NCBI GenBank assembly: GCA_946480685.1
Contig: CAMLLI010000407.1
Span: 1 to 5,101, forward strand
Length of the DNA: 5,101 nucleotides
Direction: 5' to 3'
From: an uncultured Flammeovirgaceae bacterium
Lineage (GTDB): Bacteria > Bacteroidota > Bacteroidia > Cytophagales > Cyclobacteriaceae
The translations under genes and the position numbers were made by a program. Shown one piece after another: positions 1-5,101 of the stretch. Position 1 is the first letter of the stretch. Each line of letters opens with the position of its first letter. A model generated the notes under the pieces. The model saw only the letters and a program-made list of their open reading frames with translations, was not told where the DNA came from and searched no databases.

Positions 1-2
1 AG

Positions 3-137
3 TTTACCGGCCGTTGTGGAATGGAAAATGTAACCAGGCTCATAAAAGATGGTCAACGAATTCTCGTACAAGGCACAGAGGTATATCGAAGTCATATAAT
101 ACAGTCTTATAATACAATAGAGCTTTTATTTATTTGA
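3..137 (+). CDS. Possible 3' end of an unidentified upstream gene (partial)
   Basis: A reading frame open from the left edge ends at a TGA at 135-137 and gives 44 residues. It starts FTGRCGMENVTR and continues with a charged, protein-like stretch (LIKDGQRILVQGTEVY), ending in NTIELLFI. An ATG at 21 would give a 38-residue ORF, but continuation from beyond the window is equally possible. I do not recognise the family. In many genomes imuA follows a LexA-type repressor or another SOS gene, but no S24 peptidase catalytic motif is visible in this short tail, so that link is only a guess. The other two forward frames close at 31-33 and 110-112. It may simply be a chance open frame in spacer DNA. 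Confidence 0.3.
   Translation, partial: FTGRCGMENVTRLIKDGQRILVQGTEVYRSHIIQSYNTIELLFI
95..116 (+). repeat. Short direct repeat TATAATACA (two copies)
   Basis: The 9-mer TATAATACA occurs at 95-103 and again at 108-116, 13 bp apart start to start. Each copy contains TATAAT, which resembles a proteobacterial -10 box, but Bacteroidota use a different consensus and no matching upstream element is apparent. The repeat lies inside the possible upstream reading frame, where it encodes part of the C-terminal tail. No function is assigned. Confidence 0.35.
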
Positions 138-211
138 GAAAGATTTTGGACATTGTCTCAATTCAGAATGTTGAAATTTTACGTACGGATCAAATTCCTT
201 ACAATAAGACA

Positions 212-230
212 AAACTAATTAAATTAGAAT
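212..230. promoter_or_regulatory. Candidate operator 1 (CTAAT-N3-ATTAG inverted repeat)
   Basis: AAACTAAT, the triplet TAA, then ATTAGAAT form an inverted repeat centred on 221. The inner CTAATT-A-AATTAG is perfectly symmetrical and the outer arms are degenerate. The left arm AAACTAAT is identical to the left arm of the second repeat at 234-252. The two centres are 22 bp apart, about two helical turns, so two dimers would sit on the same DNA face. The site lies just upstream of the predicted -33 region of the imuA promoter. The arrangement suits a dimeric repressor; a LexA-like protein is the obvious candidate for an SOS mutasome, but the binding protein is not shown by the sequence. Confidence 0.5.
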
Positions 231-233
231 ATA

Positions 234-252
234 AAACTAATATAATTAGTTT
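234..252. promoter_or_regulatory. Candidate operator 2 (perfect 8-bp arm inverted repeat)
   Basis: AAACTAAT-ATA-ATTAGTTT is a perfect inverted repeat with 8-bp arms and a 3-bp spacer, centred on 243. It ends 1 bp before the -7 element at 254-261, so it fills the spacer between the expected -33 and -7 boxes. A protein bound here would block RNA polymerase. It shares the core CTAAT-N3-ATTAG with the repeat at 212-230. I saw no third copy in the window, which argues against this being simple AT-rich noise. Assignment to LexA or any other regulator is inference. Confidence 0.6.
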
Positions 253-253
253 G

Positions 254-261
254 TAAATTTG
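254..261 (+). promoter_or_regulatory. Bacteroidota-type -7 promoter element for imuA operon
   Basis: TAAATTTG matches the Bacteroidota primary sigma factor -7 consensus TAnnTTTG exactly. Transcription would begin roughly 5-8 nt downstream, leaving an untranslated leader of only about 15 nt before the GTG at 282. No clear -33 TTTG-like box is seen 19-21 bp upstream; that stretch is instead occupied by the inverted repeat at 234-252. A weak -33 element is compatible with a regulated promoter. The call rests on the one motif and its position. Confidence 0.5.
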
Positions 262-281
262 TAGTTGTCAAATCGCTACAA

Positions 282-1010
282 GTGTCTCAACAGAAAGCCG
301 ATATTCTCGCAGGACTGCAGGCCGATATACTTCGTCTTCAGGGTTTTAAAACTATACAAAATACAGTTTTAGAATCGGGCTTAGGACCGATGAAGTATGC
401 TTTTCCAAACGCAACCTTTCCGCTTGGTGCTATCCACGAATTTGTATCCGCAAGGCCTGAAGAGACAGCTGCCACTATCGGTTTTCTGAACGGATTGTTA
501 AATATACTCACGGGCAATACGGGAGCCGTTCTCTGGATAAGTTCATCGCGTATACTTTTTCCACCTGCATTGAAGAATTTTGGTCTGGATCCGGACCGGT
601 TTATTTTCATCGATGTACAAAAAGAAAAAGATGCACTCTGGGCATTGGATGAAGCCCTTAAATGTAGCGCACTTACGGCTGTAGTAGGTGAACTTCCGAA
701 CATAACCTTCACACAGTCAAGACGCCTTCAACTGGCTGTAGAAGAAAGTCAGGTAACAGGTTTCCTGCTTCGTAATCAGCCGCGCGCGGTAGGTACCACG
801 GCCAGTATATCCCGCTGGTATATTTCGCCACTGCCCAGTGCCTCTATCGATGGACTTCCCGGTATAGGTTTTCAAAAGTGGAGAGTAAATCTTCAACGCA
901 TACGCAACGGCAAACCCGGCACATGGGATATACAATGGATAGACGGACGCTTTGTACCGGTATATCAACCTTCCTTTACAGTACTTCATACACAAAAACA
1001 GGCAGGATGA
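282..1010 (+). CDS. imuA: ImuA-like RecA/SulA-type mutasome accessory protein
   Basis: This 242-residue protein is the first gene of the mutasome operon. The ImuA family is a RecA-fold relative that associates with ImuB and is needed for DnaE2-dependent induced mutagenesis. Recognisable family features are the N-terminal helix (ADILAGLQADILRLQGF, 6-22), the strand FPLGAIHEF (46-54), GAVLWISSS (81-89), the segment GLDPDRFIFIDV (101-112) followed by the helix ALWALDEALK (118-127), LTAVVGELPN (131-140), and SRRLQLAVEESQVTGFLLR (146-164). After the IHEF strand, where RecA carries its Walker A P-loop, the sequence is VSARPEETAATIGF with no GKT/GKS, so ATP binding is doubtful. GTG at 282 is chosen because it retains the N-terminal helix; the first internal ATG is codon 37. 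No convincing Shine-Dalgarno precedes it. The stop codon lies 4 nt before imuB, so the two are probably co-translated. Identification relies on sequence pattern plus the neighbouring imuB and dnaE2. Confidence 0.85.
   Translation: MSQQKADILAGLQADILRLQGFKTIQNTVLESGLGPMKYAFPNATFPLGAIHEFVSARPEETAATIGFLNGLLNILTGNTGAVLWISSSRILFPPALKNFGLDPDRFIFIDVQKEKDALWALDEALKCSALTAVVGELPNITFTQSRRLQLAVEESQVTGFLLRNQPRAVGTTASISRWYISPLPSASIDGLPGIGFQKWRVNLQRIRNGKPGTWDIQWIDGRFVPVYQPSFTVLHTQKQAG
1004..1007 (+). promoter_or_regulatory. Ribosome binding site deciding the imuB start
   Basis: AGGA inside the last codons of imuA is followed by a 7-nt gap to the ATG at 1015, a normal spacing. This supports the 1015 start over the longer in-frame alternative at 952, which would overlap imuA by 59 nt and add 21 residues that do not resemble the family N-terminus. 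Confidence 0.6.
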
Positions 1011-1014
1011 TACT

Positions 1015-2508
1015 ATGGCAAAGCGTTATGTTTCGATCTGGTTCCGGTACTTGACTACCGACTGGTTTACACTCCGCCAGCCACAGTTCAAGACATTGCC
1101 TTTTGTATTGCGTGCCAGTGAACACGGTCGCATGATCATTACCGCTGCTAATGCTATAGCAGAGCAACAAGGTATAACACGCGGCATGGTGCTGGCTGAT
1201 GCGCGTGCCATGATACCCTCGCTGCAAATACAGGATGATATACCTGATCTCGCGAATAAATTATTAAATCGGTTAGCGGAGTGGTGCATTCGCTTTACTC
1301 CGGTTGTAGCAACAGATCCTCCCGATGGACTTATACTCGATGTTACGGGTTGTCCACATTTGTGGGGCGGAGATATACCGTACTTACAAAACATCACTAC
1401 CAAACTATATACACGCGGCTACCATGTACATGCAGCGATGGCCGATACCATCGGTGCGGCCTGGGGTATAGCACGCTTTGGCAATAGCATTGTCATTGAA
1501 CGAAGTAAACATATAGAAGCGCTGATGCATTTACCACCTCAGGCACTGCGACCGGAGCCGGAAGTAGCAGAGCGCTTACATAAACTTGGACTTCACCAGG
1601 TAAAGCAATTCATTCGCATGCCGCGTACATCTTTACGCAAGCGCTTCGGTAATCATTTTATGATGCGGTTAGCACAGGCTTTAGGACAGTTGGATGAAAC
1701 GCTTGAACCTATAGAAGTCCCGGAGCTCTATCACGAACGTCTGCCCTGTCTCGACCCGATCGTTACAGCACCGGCTATAGAAATAGCCTTGCAGCAATTA
1801 CTGGAGAAACTGTGCGCACGTTTACAGCAGGAACAAAAAGGACTTCGTAAGGCTATATTAAAATGTTATCGTGTCGATGGAAAAACAGAACAGGTGTCTA
1901 TCGGTACACATCTTCCCTCCCATCATGTAGAGCATCTGTTCAAATTGTTTCAGTTGAAACTGGCAACTATAGAACCAGCCTTGGGCATTGAACTGTTTAT
2001 ACTCGAAGCACCGGTTGTAGAAGATCATCATCCACAGCAGGAAGCAATGTGGCAAGGTTCAGGTGGATTGAACGATGTGCGTCTGGCAGAACTCATCGAC
2101 CGACTTGCAAACAAGATCGGTATACATACTATACATCGGTATCTTCCGGATGAACATTATTGGCCGGAGCGATCGTTCAAGGCAGCAACATCACTGCAGG
2201 AGAAACCAACAACGTTCTGGCACGATACACCTCGACCACTACAGTTATTGAAAGTGCCTGAAAGCATTGATGTGTCGGCACCTATACCGGATTATCCACC
2301 TATGCTTTTCCGCTATAAAGGGAAAGTGATCAATATAGCAAAAGCTGATGGGCCTGAACGCATTGCACAGGAATGGTGGCTGCAGCAAGGCGAGCACCGG
2401 GATTATTATCGTGTTGAAGACGAGGCCGGTAATCGTTACTGGCTCTTTCGTCTCGGACACTATCACGAAAAGATATACCAGTGGTTTATTCACGGGTTCT
2501 TTGCCTGA
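1015..2508 (+). CDS. imuB: ImuB, catalytically inactive Y-family polymerase homologue (mutasome hub)
   Basis: This 497-residue protein has the length and layout of ImuB. In studied systems ImuB does not polymerise DNA; it docks DnaE2 and ImuA onto the beta clamp. The N-terminus KRYVSIWFRYLTTDWF (3-18) aligns with the Y-family strand that normally holds the first metal-binding aspartate, and no acid occurs in residues 1-15. The second catalytic motif, SxDE in active enzymes, is replaced by DGLILDVTGCPHLWGGD (104-120), a typical ImuB signature. Palm and finger remnants (ITAANAIAEQQGITRGMVLADARAMIP, 42-68) and a thumb-like HhH region (about 170-232) follow. A little-finger-like domain covers roughly 240-335. 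QEAMW (342-346) is a possible clamp-binding peptide. The ImuB C-terminal domain has GPERIAQEWW (446-455) and RDYYRVEDEAGNRYWLFR (462-479). The start at 1015 is 4 nt after imuA. The 48-nt gap to dnaE2 contains no terminator-like hairpin. Confidence 0.93.
   Translation: MAKRYVSIWFRYLTTDWFTLRQPQFKTLPFVLRASEHGRMIITAANAIAEQQGITRGMVLADARAMIPSLQIQDDIPDLANKLLNRLAEWCIRFTPVVATDPPDGLILDVTGCPHLWGGDIPYLQNITTKLYTRGYHVHAAMADTIGAAWGIARFGNSIVIERSKHIEALMHLPPQALRPEPEVAERLHKLGLHQVKQFIRMPRTSLRKRFGNHFMMRLAQALGQLDETLEPIEVPELYHERLPCLDPIVTAPAIEIALQQLLEKLCARLQQEQKGLRKAILKCYRVDGKTEQVSIGTHLPSHHVEHLFKLFQLKLATIEPALGIELFILEAPVVEDHHPQQEAMWQGSGGLNDVRLAELIDRLANKIGIHTIHRYLPDEHYWPERSFKAATSLQEKPTTFWHDTPRPLQLLKVPESIDVSAPIPDYPPMLFRYKGKVINIAKADGPERIAQEWWLQQGEHRDYYRVEDEAGNRYWLFRLGHYHEKIYQWFIHGFFA
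2038..2052 (+). other. Candidate beta-clamp binding motif in ImuB (QEAMW)
   Basis: Residues 342-346 of ImuB read Q-E-A-M-W. Bacterial clamp-binding peptides approximate QxxLF or QLxLW, and ImuB of other bacteria has such a peptide between the little finger and the C-terminal domain, where this one lies. It is preceded by an acidic/His-rich linker (VVEDHHPQ) and followed by a Gly/Ser linker, as expected of an exposed peptide. Met in place of Leu makes it a weak match, so this is a candidate only. Confidence 0.4.
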
Positions 2509-2549
2509 TGAAATACATAAAAATATAATATATAGTATAGATAAAGAAC

Positions 2550-2555
2550 GAGGAG
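2550..2555 (+). promoter_or_regulatory. Purine-rich Shine-Dalgarno-like sequence abutting the dnaE2 start
   Basis: GAGGAG lies only 1 nt before the ATG at 2557, much closer than the usual 5-9 nt. The reading frame allows no earlier start because a TAA is in frame at 2542-2544. The next ATG is codon 24, which would delete the conserved NFSFLRGAS segment. The start is therefore secure even though the spacing is abnormal. The rest of the imuB-dnaE2 spacer (2509-2549) is AT-rich, holds no clear promoter element, and suggests read-through transcription from imuB. Confidence 0.5.
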
Positions 2556-2556
2556 T

Positions 2557-5101
2557 ATGAGCTATATAGAGTTACAGGTAACGACAAACTTCAGCTTTCT
2601 GCGGGGAGCCTCTCATCCGGAAGAAATGGTTGAGCAGGCTGCTGCGTATGGCTATACGGCTGTAGCGATTACGGATCGCAATACTTTCGCCGGCCTGGTA
2701 CGTGCCCATGTAGCAGCCCGGAAAAACGGCATTCGTATTATACCGGCTTGTCGCCTTGATCTGCTGGATGGTCCGAGTCTTCTCGCACTCCCTACTGACA
2801 TCCAAGCTTATGCACGGATATCCAATTTACTTACCACCGGGAACCTGCGCGCTGAAAAAGGTAAATGTTTTTTATACAAAGCAGATGTATATAAGTATGC
2901 AGAAGGAACAAAGTTCATCGTTATTCCACCCGACACACTCAATTCCTTTTTTGATTTTGATGATGCTTTCAAAAATGCTGTTCGTGAGTATCGCCAGGTA
3001 TTAGGAGAACAACTCAATATAGGAGCATCACGAACGTATAGCGGTCATGATGCCAAACTACTGCATCGGATCCACCAGCTTTCGAAAGAACTGAATATAC
3101 CCATGGTGGCCACCAATGACGTGCACTACCATCATGTTGAACGCAGAGAATTACAAGATATAGTTACGTGTGTTCGTGAAAAATGCACTATATATACCGC
3201 AGGATTCCGTCTGCACGCCAATGCTGAACGATACCTCAAGCCCATTGAAGAGATGCACCGGCTCTTTCGGCAATATCCGGCGGCAATCGAACAGACAAAC
3301 GTCATAGCTGCGTCCTGTACGTTTTCACTTGATCAACTTAAATATCAATATCCAAAAGAAGTTACCAGTGAAGGGCGCACACCCCAGCAGGAACTTACCC
3401 ACCTCACGTGGGAGGGTGCTAAAAAAATCTTTGGAGAAGATATACCCGAAAAGATACAAGCCAATATATTGAAGGAATTAAAATTTATCGAGCATGTAAA
3501 CTATGCCGAATACTTTCTCACGGTATACGATATTGTGCGTTACGCACGTTCAGAAAAAATTCTTTGTCAGGGACGTGGCTCTGCTGCTAACTCTACAGTA
3601 TGTTATTGTCTTGGTATAACTTCAGTTAATCCCTCCAAGTTCGATTTACTTTTTGAAAGATTTATTTCATCGGCACGAAATGAACCTCCTGATATAGATG
3701 TAGACTTCGAGCACGAAAGACGCGAAGAAGTTATGCAGTATATATATAAGAAGTATGGACGAGAACGGGCAGCCATTGTAGCAACGGTTACACAGCAACA
3801 TCACCGCGGTGCGATCCGCGATGTAGGTAAAGCAATGGGACTTTCCGTTGATACAATTCAACGACTCTCGGGATTGATCTGGGATTTTCGCGATGAAGGG
3901 TTTGATAAAGATCGCATCGTCAGTCAGGGTATAAACCCGGATGATCCTACGATTCGAAAAGTATTACAGCTTACCGAGCAGTTTATGGGTTTTCCGCGTC
4001 AGCTCGGACAGCACACCGGTGGCTTTGTGATCACGGAGGGCAACCTGGCAGACCTGTGTCCTATTATCAACGCGCGCATGGAAAACCGCACCAACATCGA
4101 ATGGAACAAAGACGATATTGAAGCCTTGGGATTTCTGAAGGTCGATGTACTTGCACTTGGCATGCTTACCTGTATACGCAAGGCATTCGATCTAGCCAAA
4201 CAACATTACAACCTCGATCTTACGTTGGCCAATATACCGCAGGATATTGAGGCTGTATACGAGATGATCAGTCATGCCGATACCATTGGTGTATTCCAGA
4301 TTGAAAGTCGCGCCCAGCAATCCATGTTGCCGCGCTTGCGACCAAAATGTTTTTATGACCTTGTTATCGAAGTAGCAATTGTACGTCCAGGTCCTATACA
4401 GGGCGATATGGTACATCCATACTTACGCAGACGCAATGGCGAAGAGAAAGAAGAATATCCATCGCCAGAACTTGAAGATATACTGAAACGTACACTAGGC
4501 GTACCGTTGTTTCAGGAACAGGCTATGAAGATCGCAATTGTCGCTGCAGATTTCACTCCAGCAGAAGCTGATGAGCTCCGCAGAAGTATGGCAACCTTTA
4601 AAGCGAAAGGCAGAGTCTCATACTTTAAAGATAAACTTATCAAAGGTATGACCGGCAATGGCTATACACTTGAATATGCACAACGTGTGTTCCGGCAACT
4701 TGAAGGCTTCGGTAGCTATGGATTTCCGGAGAGCCATGCAGTGAGTTTTGCGTTGCTGGTATATGTATCATCGTGGATAAAATGTTTCCATCCCGATATA
4801 TTTGCCTGTGCCCTGCTCAACAGCATGCCCATGGGATTCTACCAGCCTGCACAAATTGTGAGTGATGCACGTAACCATGGTGTGGAAGTATTACCGGTAG
4901 ATATAAATCATTCTGATTGGGACAATAAACTAGAAGCAAAGGGCGGTAAACATTGTGCACTTCGTCTCGGCTTCCGCCAGGTAAAAGGTCTTCGCGAAGA
5001 CGATATGAAAGTATTGATGCGGGCACGAAACAGCGGATATACTTCTGTTCATGCACTGCGTGAAACAGGGCTCTCCGAAATTGTGCTTGAAAAATTAGCG
5101 A
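2557..5101 (+). CDS. dnaE2: DnaE2 (ImuC) error-prone DNA polymerase III alpha subunit, 3' end missing
   Basis: An uninterrupted frame of 848 codons runs to the window edge. Family proteins are roughly 1,000-1,080 residues, so the C-terminal OB-fold region lies outside. DnaE2 is the C-family polymerase that performs lesion bypass in the mutasome. An N-terminal PHP-like domain (about 1-270) shows NFSFLRGASHPEE (11-23), AITDRNTFAGLVRAH (37-51) and VATNDVHYHHVERRELQD (184-201). The polymerase core includes CQGRGSAANSTVCYCLGIT (337-355), PDIDVDFEHERR (378-389), GFPRQLGQHTGG (478-489), LKVDVLALG (527-535), VRPGPIQGDMVHPYLRRR (609-626), VPLFQEQAM (649-657) and GFPESHAVSFALL (722-734). D381, D383 and D530 match E. 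coli DnaE D401, D403 and D555, so the enzyme should be active. NSMPMGFYQPAQIV and the LRLGFRQVKGLRE segment near the edge are DnaE2-type rather than replicative DnaE1 signatures. The PHP metal-binding HxH is replaced by Q7-V-T, so no PHP exonuclease activity is expected. Confidence 0.95.
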   Translation, partial: MSYIELQVTTNFSFLRGASHPEEMVEQAAAYGYTAVAITDRNTFAGLVRAHVAARKNGIRIIPACRLDLLDGPSLLALPTDIQAYARISNLLTTGNLRAEKGKCFLYKADVYKYAEGTKFIVIPPDTLNSFFDFDDAFKNAVREYRQVLGEQLNIGASRTYSGHDAKLLHRIHQLSKELNIPMVATNDVHYHHVERRELQDIVTCVREKCTIYTAGFRLHANAERYLKPIEEMHRLFRQYPAAIEQTNVIAASCTFSLDQLKYQYPKEVTSEGRTPQQELTHLTWEGAKKIFGEDIPEKIQANILKELKFIEHVNYAEYFLTVYDIVRYARSEKILCQGRGSAANSTVCYCLGITSVNPSKFDLLFERFISSARNEPPDIDVDFEHERREEVMQYIYKKYGRERAAIVATVTQQHHRGAIRDVGKAMGLSVDTIQRLSGLIWDFRDEGFDKDRIVSQGINPDDPTIRKVLQLTEQFMGFPRQLGQHTGGFVITEGNLADLCPIINARMENRTNIEWNKDDIEALGFLKVDVLALGMLTCIRKAFDLAKQHYNLDLTLANIPQDIEAVYEMISHADTIGVFQIESRAQQSMLPRLRPKCFYDLVIEVAIVRPGPIQGDMVHPYLRRRNGEEKEEYPSPELEDILKRTLGVPLFQEQAMKIAIVAADFTPAEADELRRSMATFKAKGRVSYFKDKLIKGMTGNGYTLEYAQRVFRQLEGFGSYGFPESHAVSFALLVYVSSWIKCFHPDIFACALLNSMPMGFYQPAQIVSDARNHGVEVLPVDINHSDWDNKLEAKGGKHCALRLGFRQVKGLREDDMKVLMRARNSGYTSVHALRETGLSEIVLEKLA

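Noticed and set aside
95..113. Two TATAAT boxes as sigma-70 -10 elements
   Set aside because: There is no matching TTGACA-like upstream box, they sit inside a possible coding frame, and the genes look like Bacteroidota, whose primary promoters use TAnnTTTG instead.
134..161. Inverted repeat TTGAGA ... TCTCAA as a terminator of the upstream frame
   Set aside because: The stem is only 6 bp with a 16-nt loop, is AT-rich and is not followed by a T-run. It is too weak to call a terminator.
257..273. Small inverted repeat ATTTG ... CAAAT near the imuA start as an RNA hairpin
   Set aside because: A 5-bp AT-rich stem with a 7-nt loop is within chance expectation in this spacer and partly overlaps the -7 element.
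952..1014. Upstream in-frame ATG that would extend ImuB by 21 residues
   Set aside because: It overlaps the end of imuA by 59 nt and the added residues do not resemble ImuB N-termini. The ATG at 1015 has AGGA 7 nt upstream and begins the family motif KRYVSIWF.
338..1403. Antisense open frames across imuA and the start of imuB (338-712, 717-995, 976-1227, 1026-1403)
   Set aside because: They lie wholly opposite well-conserved coding sequence, have no recognisable motifs and overlap one another. They are shadows of the real frames.
2509..2549. Possible separate promoter for dnaE2 in the AT-rich spacer
   Set aside because: No TAnnTTTG element or operator copy is present and there is no terminator after imuB. 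Co-transcription is simpler.
2572..5056. Open frames antisense to or out of frame with dnaE2 (such as 2572-2805, 3667-3861, 3999-4199, 4192-4416, 4817-5056)
   Set aside because: The + strand frame from 2557 is continuous and matches DnaE2 motifs throughout, so these are chance ORFs.

Overview
The window carries most of an ImuA-ImuB-DnaE2 (ImuABC) mutasome operon on the + strand. This is a DNA-damage-inducible translesion-synthesis and mutagenesis cassette. All three genes run in the same direction with tight spacing: imuA (282-1010, GTG start), then after 4 nt imuB (1015-2508), then after 48 nt dnaE2 (from 2557, open to the right-hand edge, 848 codons present). No tRNA, rRNA, CRISPR array or insertion sequence was seen, and the coding frames contain no frameshift or internal stop.

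The organism is most likely a member of the Bacteroidota, possibly of the Chitinophagales type. The reasons are a Bacteroidota-type -7 promoter element (TAAATTTG) just before imuA, weak or oddly placed Shine-Dalgarno sequences, moderate GC in genes against very AT-rich spacers, and an ImuA that looks like the divergent short form lacking a Walker A motif. This placement is inference; no lineage marker gene is present.

Region by region: 1-137 may hold the last ~45 codons of an upstream gene that I do not recognise (stop TGA at 135-137). Positions 138-281 are an AT-rich regulatory spacer. It contains two 19-bp inverted repeats of the form CTAAT-N3-ATTAG, with centres 22 bp apart at 221 and 243. 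The second abuts the -7 element at 254-261. This looks like a tandem repressor operator over the operon promoter. Positions 282-5101 are almost entirely coding.

How the genes work together, from established knowledge of ImuABC/ImuA'BC systems: DnaE2 (ImuC) is the error-prone C-family polymerase that does the lesion bypass. ImuB is a catalytically dead Y-family polymerase that acts as the hub, binding the beta clamp and the other two proteins. ImuA is a RecA/SulA-like accessory protein. The sequence supports this division of labour: DnaE2 keeps its three catalytic aspartates, ImuB lacks the Y-family acidic residues, and ImuA lacks a Walker A P-loop.

The genes themselves belong to a known system. 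The part that may be undescribed is the regulatory region: the paired CTAAT-N3-ATTAG operator and the identity of its repressor.
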